Below, in pieces: positions 8,387 to 16,646 of a DNA stretch of 64,000 bases. Source of the stretch: Clarkia xantiana subsp. parviflora (lineage: Eukaryota > Streptophyta > Magnoliopsida > Myrtales > Onagraceae); assembly GCA_036873135.1 (NCBI GenBank), contig JAPTYO010000007.1, positions 61,304,383 to 61,368,382 on the forward strand, read 5' to 3'. Each line of letters opens with the position of its first letter. Position 1 is the stretch's first letter. The translations under genes were made by a program, and so were the position numbers. The notes below the pieces were generated by a model. The model was given only the letters and a program-made list of their open reading frames with translations. It ran no database searches and was not told the origin of the DNA.

Positions 8387-9838
8387 ATGCCTTCTACTCG
8401 ATCAATGGCGGCTGGCAAGAACAGAAGACAGGGACAATCCGGTGGTTCCCGTCACCCCGCTGCAACGAATCTGAATTCAGTACCAGAACAAGAGGAAAAC
8501 CAGAACCATCCCCCGGCTGAGCTCTCCCAGACAGGAGGGCACAATGGATCGCATCCCGAAGATTTTGCCCCTCAGCACCAGGACAACAGGGGGCAGGAGG
8601 CTCCCCCAGCTGCAGATTTGACGAGGGCCGTGGCAGAGGCCATGCCCATGTTTCTGGCGGCTATAGAGGCTCTCTTGGATCGAAGAGAGGCTGCGAGGAG
8701 GCAGGAGGAGATGCCCCCGTTGGAGGAAGCGACCCCGCCAACAGAGGGTCGGAACGCACAGGAAGCCCCGCCCCGAGGCCAAGATAGAGGTAGGGCGACC
8801 GGTCAGCCGGAGAGGTTCGTGGTTGATGGGCCAGGACCAGTACAGCACGGGACCATTCCCCTGAATGGTCCCATCACTCCCGACCAGGTGGTAAAGATCG
8901 TAAACATCTGTATGGGAGAACAGAAGCCGCTGGTGTCGGAGCTGAGGGATCGATCCACTCATCCCTTCGTCCCCCGAATCATTGACACCCTAGCCCCGCC
9001 TGGGCTAGGCATCCCCACGATAAAGGAGTATGATGGCGAAGGAGATCCAGTTCACCACGTCCAGAAGCACCTCATGGCGTGTCTGGGAAGAGCCCCAAGT
9101 GAAGACATAGTGTGTACGTTGTTCCCGAACACACTGGGAGAAAGGGCCCTGACTTGGTTCTTTAGTCTGCCCCCAGGCTGCATCACTTGCTGGGCAGACA
9201 TGCACGATCGATTCATTCAGCAGTACCAGGGTTGGAGGCGTTTATTGAAGAGCGTGAGGTCCCTGACCCAGGTGGTGCAGAGGCCCGACGAATCGCTGGC
9301 TCATTATTACCAGCGGTACACAGCCAGCGTAGCAGAGATAGATGAAGAAATCTCTGAGGGCGAAACCATCTGTACCTTCATTCGGAACCTGACAGCCCCC
9401 TATGGCTCCGACTTGATGCGCAGCGTGGCTGAGAAGGCTGTGTGGAATATGGAGGCATTACAGAAGAGGGTGAAGCGGCAGATCGATGTCCAGGAGTCAA
9501 AGATAGCTGCGGGAGAACTGGAACTCCCAAAGTCGAACAAAGGGAAGCAGTCAAGTGAACCTTTCGACGATCGTAAGTCAAAGGGTAAACCCGACAGTGG
9601 CAAGAATCGAGGTCGTCCGGATCGGAGGGACGACAGACGTTCTTTAAGGAAGGATAAGCGGGAGGATTTTGACATTCCTCTCAACTGCTCCATGGCGGAA
9701 GTGCTGACAGTCATGGAACGACAAGGTATCTCCAGGTACCCCCGAAGAAAGATGGAGAATTCCTGGGGTCCCGCACAGATCGCTATTGTCGATTTTACCG
9801 CGCAAATGGCCACGACACCAATCACTGTCGAGAGCTGA
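8387..9838 (+). CDS. gag: Gag of element A (N-terminal part, frameshifted near 9760)
   Basis: ATG at 8387 (MPSTRSMAAGKNRR) is the first ATG after the primer site; the frame is open further upstream into the LTR but without an ATG. After a low-complexity acidic/Pro-rich N-terminus comes a retrotransposon gag domain (roughly residues 215-370): YDGEGDPVHHVQKHLMACLG, ERALTWFFSLPPGCIT, then FIQQY and LAHYYQRYTASVAEIDEEIS with CTFIRNL. The protein forms the virus-like particle. Around 9745-9775 the gag frame is lost and the remainder continues in the next frame; the last 25 or so residues before the stop at 9836-9838 are out of frame. Confidence 0.88.
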   Translation: MPSTRSMAAGKNRRQGQSGGSRHPAATNLNSVPEQEENQNHPPAELSQTGGHNGSHPEDFAPQHQDNRGQEAPPAADLTRAVAEAMPMFLAAIEALLDRREAARRQEEMPPLEEATPPTEGRNAQEAPPRGQDRGRATGQPERFVVDGPGPVQHGTIPLNGPITPDQVVKIVNICMGEQKPLVSELRDRSTHPFVPRIIDTLAPPGLGIPTIKEYDGEGDPVHHVQKHLMACLGRAPSEDIVCTLFPNTLGERALTWFFSLPPGCITCWADMHDRFIQQYQGWRRLLKSVRSLTQVVQRPDESLAHYYQRYTASVAEIDEEISEGETICTFIRNLTAPYGSDLMRSVAEKAVWNMEALQKRVKRQIDVQESKIAAGELELPKSNKGKQSSEPFDDRKSKGKPDSGKNRGRPDRRDDRRSLRKDKREDFDIPLNCSMAEVLTVMERQGISRYPRRKMENSWGPAQIAIVDFTAQMATTPITVES

Positions 9839-10638
9839 AGAAGGAAATTGAAAAGCTGATCCAGAAGGGGAAGCTCAAGGAATTCGTCGGGGACAAGCGG
9901 TGTCGATCCCGCTCTCGGTCCCGATCGCGGTCCCGTTCCCGATCCCGCGATCTGTCCCCAAAGAAGAAGAGAACCGATCTAGAGTCATCCGGTGCTCGCA
10001 AGGAGAGACGGGGCACTATCAACGTGATTCATGGAGGGTTTGCTGCTGGAGGTGACACCTCATCCGCCCGAGAAGTTTATGCCTCCAGAATCCCCACAGC
10101 AGTGGTGTTGGGTAAGAGGTCCCGATCCTGGACCTTGAAAGAAGAGATGGAGATCTCCTTCTCGTCGGAGGACCTCATAGGCGTAGAGACTCCGCATGAC
10201 GATGCCTTGGTGGTAACCTTGGATGTAGACGGGTTCGAAATGAAGAGAATTCTAATCGACGGGGGGAGCTCCTCCGACATCCTATTCATGGACGCGCTGG
10301 AGGCTATGGGGAAGACGAAGAAAGATCTAAAGGAGGCAAACTTCCCGATGGTCGGGTTCTCTGGCTCAACCTCCTACCCGCTAGGAGTAATCACCTTACC
10401 AGTGGAGTTTGGTAGCGGGTGGAAATCAAAAAGAAGGAACGTGGAGTTTGTCGTGGTTGATTCCGCGGGGACCTACAATGCAATTATCGGGAGAACCACC
10501 ATTAAACCTCTGATGGCGGTTGCCTCGACTGTGCACCAGAAGATGAAGTTCCCGACCGACCACGGAGTCGGAGAGGTCAAGGGCGACCAGGTGGCTTCCC
10601 GAAAATGCTATGTTAATGCCACCCGGAGGAGGAGGTGA
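9763..10638 (+). CDS. Gag C-terminus (zinc knuckle, RS repeat) and protease of element A
   Basis: Reading in the frame that resumes after the gag frameshift, this encodes a zinc-knuckle-like CRFYRANGHDTNHC (9787-9828; the position that is His in family T is Tyr here). A run of Arg-Ser repeats (about 9899-9955) follows, then GTINVIHGGFAAGG, then the aspartic protease HDDALVVTLDVDGFEMKRIL with active site DGGSSSDI (Asp codon 10258-10260). YNAIIGRTT and [14 protein letters not shown] complete the protease. The frame ends at TGA 10636-10638, in frame with the pol frame six bases downstream. The protease would process the polyprotein. DGG in place of DTG/DSG is also found in family T. Confidence 0.85.
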   Translation: MGSRTDRYCRFYRANGHDTNHCRELKKEIEKLIQKGKLKEFVGDKRCRSRSRSRSRSRSRSRDLSPKKKRTDLESSGARKERRGTINVIHGGFAAGGDTSSAREVYASRIPTAVVLGKRSRSWTLKEEMEISFSSEDLIGVETPHDDALVVTLDVDGFEMKRILIDGGSSSDILFMDALEAMGKTKKDLKEANFPMVGFSGSTSYPLGVITLPVEFGSGWKSKRRNVEFVVVDSAGTYNAIIGRTTIKPLMAVASTVHQKMKFPTDHGVGEVKGDQVASRKCYVNATRRRR

Positions 10639-10644
10639 GAGGCC

Positions 10645-13470
10645 ATGACTGTTCTCCAGACAGAAACAGATCCCAGAGAAGAGTTTGGGCGTCCTGCCCC
10701 CGTAGAAGATCTGAAAGAAGTCGAGATCGACGGACCCCAGAGGAAGGTGAAAATCGGGTCTGCTCTGACTGAGGAGACAGCCCAAAAATTGGTGGAGTTG
10801 TTGAAGGAGTTCAAGGAGCTGTTTGCCTGGTCCCCGAGCGATATGCCAGGAATCAGCCCCGATGTGATCTTACACAAGCTAAAGATAGACCCCGCGATCA
10901 AGCCTATCACGCAAAAAAGGCGTCCGATGGGCACGGATAAGAAGATTGCGATCCAGCAGGAGGTGGGCAGGTTGCTCGACGCCGGGTTCATTAAGGAGCT
11001 CCGATTCCAAACTTGGGTGGCCAAACCAGTGCTGGTGAAGAAGACTAACGGGAAATGGCGAATGTGCGTGGACTTCCGTGACCTGAACAAGGCTTGCCCA
11101 AAGGACTGCTATCCACTCCCGAGGATCGACCAGCTGGTGGATGCCACGTCGGGACATGAGCTGTTGAGTTTCATGGATGCGTACTCAGGATACAACCAGA
11201 TCAAAATGGCCAAGGAAGACGCTCCCCACACAGCGTTCTACGCGGACAGTGACATCTACCACTACGATGTCATGCCTTTCAGGTTGATCAATGCCGGGGC
11301 AACCTACCAACGGATGGTGAACAAACTGTTTGGAGATATGCTGGGAGAAACCATGGAAGCTTACGTGGATGATATGCTGGTGAAGTCCCGACAAGCCAAG
11401 GATCACGTGCACAACCTTACCATGGCGTTTGAGCGGATGAGGCTCCATCAAGTTCGTTTGAACCCGACGAAATGCGCCTTCGGAGTCCACTCAGGGAAGT
11501 TCTTGGGCTTCATGATGAGCCAAAGAGGAATTGAAGTGAATCCTGAGAAGCTGAGGGCAATCGAGGAGATGCAGTCTCCGATAAACCATCGGGAGGTGCA
11601 AGTGCTGAATGGCCGACTAGCTGCAATGAATCGCTTCTTGTCCAAAGCCAGCGACCGATCAATGCCGTTTTTTGAAGTCTTGAGGGCCAACAAAAAATTC
11701 GAATGGATCGCCAAATGTGAAGAGGCGTTCCAAGCACTCAAGCAGCACCTTTGCACACTCCCGCCGCTAGCGAAACCAGTTCCAGGCGAGCCGCTCTATC
11801 TTTATTTGGCTGTTTCTGAATTTGCCATTAGCTTTGTGTTAGTAAAGATTGTCGAGGGTAATCAAGTCCCCGTCTATTATGTAAGCAAGGCATTTGCCAA
11901 GTCTGAATTGAACTATCCCGCCGTTGAGAAGTACCTCTTTGCGTTGGTTATTACTGCTCGGAAGCTAAGGCCTTATTTCCACGCACATGAGATCACTGTG
12001 CTGACGAACCAGCCTTTAAAACATTTCTTGAACCGACCGGATGCGTCGGGAAGATTAGTGATGTGGGCAGTAGAGCTTAGTGAATTTCGAATACACTTCG
12101 CTCCAAGAACGGCTATTAAGGGCCAGGCATTGGCGGATTTCATAGCGGAATCTACAGCTCCCGATCTAGAAGAAACGGGCCCTGTAGAGGGGGCAACCAT
12201 GGAGGTCCCGATAGAAGAACAACCAGAGAGGGCAGAGCAATCAGAACAGTCAAACGAAGAAAATACCTGGGAAATGTACACGGATGGCTCCTCGAGTTCG
12301 GACGGATCAGGAGCGGGCTTTTTGTTGATACCACCGGGTGAAGGTGAACCGCTCCGATACGCCTTGGCTTTAACATTCAAGGCCACAAACAATGAAGCGG
12401 AATATGAAGCTCTTATCACGGGCCTGAAAATTGCTAAAGGCACTGGAGTCGATCACTTGAGAGTGAAGTGTGACGCAGCTTTAATCGTAAACCAGGTTCA
12501 AGGGCGATACGAAGCGAGGAGTCCGATAATGAAGAAATACTTACGCGAGGTGCAAGCCCTGAAAGAGAGCTTTAAAAGCTTCGATATCGAGGCAATCCCG
12601 AGGGAGGAAAACGTAGAGGCAGACGCCCTGAGCAAATTTGCCCTGGGGGCACCCTTAGAGGAAAATCGAAAGGTGCACTTCTTGGAGAAGGTGATCTTAT
12701 CAACCATCGACCCGACGCAGGTGTGTACCATTGAGGCAAAATCGGAGGAGGAGCCCACTTGGATGACCCCGATAGTCGCGTACCTGACTACGGGGACAGT
12801 CCCCGATGATAGGGTAGCAGCAGACAGAATACGCCGAATCGCGGCCAATTATGTGATGCTAGACGATCAGCTGTACAAGAAGGGCTGGTTCTCGACTCCG
12901 TACTTGAAGTGTGTGGCAGAACCCGATACAGATCGAATCCTGAAGGAGGTGCATGAAGGGGTCGCGGCTTGTCATGAAGGAGCCCGATCCATTATGAGGA
13001 AGGTATTGAACTTGGGCTATTATTGGCCCTCGATGAACAAGGAAGCAACGGCGTTGGTCCGATCCTGTGACGCGTGCCAGAGGTACGCCCCGAGTATCGT
13101 GGCTCCGGCCGCTAATCTGACATCCATCAAGAGCGCATGGCCCTTCGCGCAGTGGGGCATCGACTTGGTGGGACCCCTTCCACAAGCACAAGGTCAATGT
13201 AAGTATTTACTTGTAGCAATCGATTATTTTTCGAAATGGATAGAGGCGAAGGCATTGGCCAGAACAACGGGGAACCAGATCGTCAAGTTCCTCCAGACCC
13301 ACATTGTGTCCAGATACGAGATTCCTAAGGTGGTGATCAGCGACAATGGTCCACCGTTTAACGGCTCTCAGGTGAGGGAGTATCTGGAGGAATTGAACAT
13401 CGAGCATCGGACCGCCTCGTACGCCATGCTCAGATTAATGGCCAGGTGGAATCAGCCAACAAAATCGTGA
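10645..13470 (+). CDS. pol: Pol of element A: RT, RNase H, integrase N-terminus and core
   Basis: The 941-residue frame continues directly from gag-protease, separated only by an in-frame TGA. RT: KTNGKWRMCVDFRDLNKACP, FMDAYSGYNQIKM, then the catalytic YVDD (11362-11373). The usual PFGLKNAGA motif reads PFRLINAGA. A degenerate RNase H-like segment (YYVSKAF, VLTNQPL) precedes a second, Tat-type RNase H: MYTDGSSSSDGSG, ATNNEAEYEALITGLKIAKG, VEADALSKFA. Integrase follows with the HHCC zinc finger (HEGVAACHEG...CDACQ) and core Asp residues in WGIDLVGP (near 13158) and VISDNGPPF (near 13340). A single missing base near 13425 shifts the frame before the third catalytic residue, so the last 15 or so residues are spurious. 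Confidence 0.93.
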   Translation: MTVLQTETDPREEFGRPAPVEDLKEVEIDGPQRKVKIGSALTEETAQKLVELLKEFKELFAWSPSDMPGISPDVILHKLKIDPAIKPITQKRRPMGTDKKIAIQQEVGRLLDAGFIKELRFQTWVAKPVLVKKTNGKWRMCVDFRDLNKACPKDCYPLPRIDQLVDATSGHELLSFMDAYSGYNQIKMAKEDAPHTAFYADSDIYHYDVMPFRLINAGATYQRMVNKLFGDMLGETMEAYVDDMLVKSRQAKDHVHNLTMAFERMRLHQVRLNPTKCAFGVHSGKFLGFMMSQRGIEVNPEKLRAIEEMQSPINHREVQVLNGRLAAMNRFLSKASDRSMPFFEVLRANKKFEWIAKCEEAFQALKQHLCTLPPLAKPVPGEPLYLYLAVSEFAISFVLVKIVEGNQVPVYYVSKAFAKSELNYPAVEKYLFALVITARKLRPYFHAHEITVLTNQPLKHFLNRPDASGRLVMWAVELSEFRIHFAPRTAIKGQALADFIAESTAPDLEETGPVEGATMEVPIEEQPERAEQSEQSNEENTWEMYTDGSSSSDGSGAGFLLIPPGEGEPLRYALALTFKATNNEAEYEALITGLKIAKGTGVDHLRVKCDAALIVNQVQGRYEARSPIMKKYLREVQALKESFKSFDIEAIPREENVEADALSKFALGAPLEENRKVHFLEKVILSTIDPTQVCTIEAKSEEEPTWMTPIVAYLTTGTVPDDRVAADRIRRIAANYVMLDDQLYKKGWFSTPYLKCVAEPDTDRILKEVHEGVAACHEGARSIMRKVLNLGYYWPSMNKEATALVRSCDACQRYAPSIVAPAANLTSIKSAWPFAQWGIDLVGPLPQAQGQCKYLLVAIDYFSKWIEAKALARTTGNQIVKFLQTHIVSRYEIPKVVISDNGPPFNGSQVREYLEELNIEHRTASYAMLRLMARWNQPTKS

Positions 13471-13994
13471 TGGATGGCCTGAAGAAGAGGGTCTATGCCT
13501 TGAAGGACAAGTGGCTGAACGAACTGGAAAACGTGCTTTGGGCTGTTAGAACGACACCCAAACGATCAACCGGGGAGACTCCGTTTGGCCTCGTTTATGG
13601 CACGGAGGCTGTCGCCCCCGTGGAGGTAGCTGTTGCGTCCCATCGGATGAGATATTACGAGCCCCTGACGAACGATGAGATGAGACGTCTGGACTTGGAC
13701 TTACTCGAAGAGAAGAGGCGAGAAGCCGATGAAGTCCAAGCTCGAATGCGTTTGGCGACGGCCAGGTACTACAATCGGCGAGTGAAGTCCCGACAGTTCT
13801 TCGTCGGGGAGCTGGTTTGGCGTCGCAACGAGTTCACCCTTTTGGATCGAATCAACAAGAGGTCACCAAAATGGGAAGGACCTTATAAGGTCGTGGGGAT
13901 GCCAGCTCCGAATGCGTACAAGTTTGAAGACCTCGATGGCAGAACGTTAAAGCATTCTTTTAGTGGCGAACACTTGAAGAAACACCATGCTTGA
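13426..13994 (+). CDS. Integrase C-terminal part of element A (separated by frameshift)
   Basis: This continues integrase after the frameshift. The catalytic Glu lies in INGQVESANK (Glu codon 13449-13451), followed by WNELENVLWAVRTTP-type sequence (LNELENVLWAVRTTPKRSTG), TPFGLVYGTEAVAPVE, FVGELVWRR and KWEGPYKVV, and ends EHLKKHHA. These are the standard C-terminal motifs of gypsy integrase. With the frame restored by one base it would join the upstream frame; the present copy cannot make intact integrase. Confidence 0.9.
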
Positions 13995-14765
13995 AAAGTC
14001 GCCTTAAGTGGTGCACGATGTAAAGTCGCCTTTAGTGGTGCACGATATTAAGTCGCCTTAGATGGCGCAAGTTGAAAAGTCGCCTTAAGTGGTGCACGAT
14101 GTTAAGTCGCCTTAGATGGCGCAAGTTGAAAAGTCGCCTTAAGTGGTGCACGATGTAAAGTCGCCTTCAGTGGTGCACGATATCAAGTCGCCTTAGATGG
14201 CGCAAGTTGAAAAGTAGCCTTAAGTGGTGCACGATGTAAAGTCGCCTTCAGTGGTGCACGATATTAAGTCGCCTTAGATGGCGCAAGTTGAAAAGTCGCC
14301 TTAAGTGGTGCACGATGTAAAGTCGCCTTCAGTGGTGCACGATATTAAGTCGCCTTAGATGGCGCAAGTTGAAAAGTCGCCTTAAGTGGTGCACGATGTA
14401 AAGTCGCCTTCAATGGTGCACGATCCTTAGGTTTATTCTAAGTATCAAAAAGTCGCCTTAAGTGGTGCACGAGAAAGTCGCCTTGAGTGGTGCACGATGT
14501 AAAGTCGCCTTAAGTGGTGCACGAGATTAAGTCGCCTTGAGTGGTGCACGATGTAAAGTCGCCTTGAGTGGTGCACGAGAAAAGTCGCCTTGAGTGGTGC
14601 ACGATCCTTAGATTTATTCTAAGTATCAAAAAGTCACCTTAAGTGGTGCACGAGAAAGTCGCCTTGAGTGGTGCACGATGTAAAGTCGCCTTAAGTGGTG
14701 CACGATGTTAAGTCGCCTTAAGTGGTGCACGAGATTAAGTCGCCTTAAGTGGCGTGGTTTCGCCT
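13992..14765. repeat. 3' tandem-repeat region of element A (about 27-bp unit)
   Basis: Roughly 28 units of about 27 bp share AAGTCGCCTTAAGTGGTGCA. The three variants (TTAAGTGGTGCACG, TTCAGTGGTGCACG, TTAGATGGCGCAAG) alternate in a higher-order unit of about 80 bp up to 14400 and are more uniform after that. Tandem arrays between pol and the 3' LTR are typical of Tat-lineage elements and can seed satellite DNA. From 14766 to 15096 the sequence is non-repetitive and noncoding. Confidence 0.92.
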
Positions 14766-15096
14766 TAAGTGGAATAAAGCGATTGAACTTGATCCTTGGC
14801 AGCGTCGAGGGGAGCAGGGTCCACGAGGTCTGAGGCAGAAGACTCCGCAGCAAGATGATCGGATCCTGGAAGATTGATCGCGGGAGGATCGGACTCTTGG
14901 AGGTCAGCCGATGAAGAGCCGACTATCGAGGAATATTAGAGGAGTCTTCTCGGATTTTGTGGCTATCCTCGAAGTATCGAGGAATCGCGGACGAGAAGAT
15001 CAGTGTCAAGGAATTTTGTCAAGAGAAAAGCCTCCGATACTGATATCGGGAGGTCGGGAGTTGGAAAGACACGACGAACTAAAAGTCCCTCATGTC

Positions 15097-15107
15097 TTGG
15101 GGGCAAA
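15097..15107 (+). other. Polypurine tract of element A
   Basis: TTGGGGGCAAA lies directly before the 3' LTR start at 15108 and would prime plus-strand synthesis. Confidence 0.75.
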
Positions 15108-15805
15108 TGATGGGTCCGAATACAGCCGTCAGGCCCTTTAACGGCGAGAAAACGGCAAACAGGCCCACCAGGCCCCAAAATGAAGGTCAAGATGACCTAG
15201 GAGAAGGGTCCCGACGAAGGGAGTCCCGACGAGGCAAGGTCCCGACAGAGTCGGTTCCGACAGTGGAGCTGGAAGCTCCCGATAAGAAGCCTTTAAGTAG
15301 GCCCCGATGATGAATCCCTGAGAACGATTGGCCCTGTCACGATGACGAGGGGCCCCGAGCGGTGACACAACGAGATAACTCTGGAGTCCCCGACGGGAGT
15401 CGGGACTCGTTATCAGAGGATAAAGCCAAGATATGCGGGGCGTGGCCGAGATACGCGGAACGTGGTTAAGATACACGGAGCGTGGCCGAGATACGCGGGG
15501 CATGGCTAAGATACGCGAGATCACGTCCGAGATATGCGGGATACGGGCTAACCATCCCTAACGGTTCGCCAGGTACCTGAGGCATCTCTTTGCCTATAAA
15601 AGGGCAGGAGATCACCTCAGAAAGACTTACGTTGAGTTGAATACACTCTGAGTTTATTACTTGCCAGTCATACGAGATACTCATTTAAGCATCGGAGAGG
15701 GATTCTGGGTCACCGCCCGGTCTATCCCCTCTTGCAGGATTGCGTGGAGCAAAGGAGCTAGGATTGCCGTCAAAGTCCGTACCAGAGTTCCACCGTGATC
15801 CAACA
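15108..15805 (+). mobile_element. 3' LTR of element A
   Basis: The 698-bp LTR is identical in length to the 5' copy, with nine base differences counted by eye. It is followed by the GTTAC target duplication (15806-15810) and then T middle-region sequence (TAGTCATCAATATTC). Confidence 0.93.
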
Positions 15806-15810
15806 GTTAC

Positions 15811-16034
15811 TAGTCATCAATATTCAATAAACACAGTAGGTGATAATGGTATGAAATATTACTAACAAGTTATCATGCAAACTGCTATGTATAAAGCAGG
15901 TTCAAACGACGTAGTTCAAAGCGAACAAGTCACAAGCAACAACCAAGGAACAACTCCAACAAGTTTCTAAACATAGAAGCCGGGGGGAAAACAGACTCAT
16001 AAACGAGTTCCACATATCGAAAAGATTGCACATA
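15811..16034 (+). other. T middle region continued, after element A
   Basis: This noncoding sequence is homologous to 26921-27150 and 60154-60380. It contains the 3' untranslated part of the antisense gene on the minus strand. Confidence 0.6.
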
Positions 16035-16646
16035 TCAAAGAATGCCATCATCCCTGACAGGACTAGGCGGAACAGGCAGAAGTTGCACATTAGTGCCGCC
16101 ACCGTCTTCTCCAAACAAAAATGCAAGCTGAGATGTTGCAGTATCCAAACGACGGAGCTCGGCAACTTGCCCAACAGCAAACTCCGCATACGGCCCTAAC
16201 TTGTCAAAAGGAAAGCAAGGAGCAAGAATGCTCACCCTACGAACAAAGTCCTCAGCAAACTCGCTGAGCATAGGAGCGGCCTTCGCCGTAGCAGCAGCAG
16301 TAACCGCGCTGTCAAATCCAGGAGTAGAAGGGAACTTTCCAAGTCCCTCTTCAATGCCGGCCTTCATTTCTTCTTCACGCACTTTCCGACAGGCAACTTT
16401 GTGCTTGCCCGCATTGTCAGAAATTGCCTTCTCAATGGCAGCATTCTCAGATTCAAGCTGAACAAGGCGGGCATGATCAGAATCAAAACGGGCATCAAAA
16501 TCCGTCTTCTTCAAAGAAAGACTGCGCACTTCATCCTTAGCTTCCTTAAGCTCCCTGGACAAAGCGGAAGCTTTATCAGCAATGGCACGCTTCTCCTGGA
16601 CAAGCTCCAACATGAAGGAGGCCATGTGCACCATATCAGAAACAAC
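16035..16646 (-). CDS. Coiled-coil exon of the T1 antisense gene
   Basis: The exon begins VVSDMVHMASFMLELVQEKR and continues as a long coiled coil (ADKASALSRELKEAKDEVRS, QLESENAAIEKAISDNAGKH), then FDSAVTAAATAKAAPMLSEF, FPFDKLGPYAEFAVGQ and a short tail ending PSPVRDDGIL. The frame extends upstream of 16646 only through the intron. T2 and T3 have frameshifts in the tail, so this copy best shows the native C-terminus. Confidence 0.7.
   Translation of the reverse strand, partial: VVSDMVHMASFMLELVQEKRAIADKASALSRELKEAKDEVRSLSLKKTDFDARFDSDHARLVQLESENAAIEKAISDNAGKHKVACRKVREEEMKAGIEEGLGKFPSTPGFDSAVTAAATAKAAPMLSEFAEDFVRRVSILAPCFPFDKLGPYAEFAVGQVAELRRLDTATSQLAFLFGEDGGGTNVQLLPVPPSPVRDDGIL

Larger units (their letters stand above)
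7653..15805 (+). mobile_element. Element A: full-length Tat-lineage Ty3/gypsy retrotransposon
   Basis: The 8153-bp element has 698-bp LTRs (7653-8350 and 15108-15805), a primer-binding site, gag, protease, RT, RNase H, integrase, a 3' tandem-repeat region and a purine-rich tract, in gypsy order (integrase last). I count nine differences between the LTRs (about 1.3 percent). At an assumed 1.3e-8 substitutions per site per year this is roughly half a million years. Coding capacity is broken by a frameshift in gag, a stop between protease and RT, and a frameshift in integrase, so this copy is not autonomous now. The target duplication is GTTAC. Confidence 0.93.

Noticed and set aside
8477..8962. 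Minus-strand frame opposite the A gag
   Set aside because: It is a shadow of the gag coding sequence.
13992..14765. Repeat-spacer appearance in the 27-bp array
   Set aside because: Spacer parts are themselves repeated; it is a tandem repeat in the 3' region of a Tat element.
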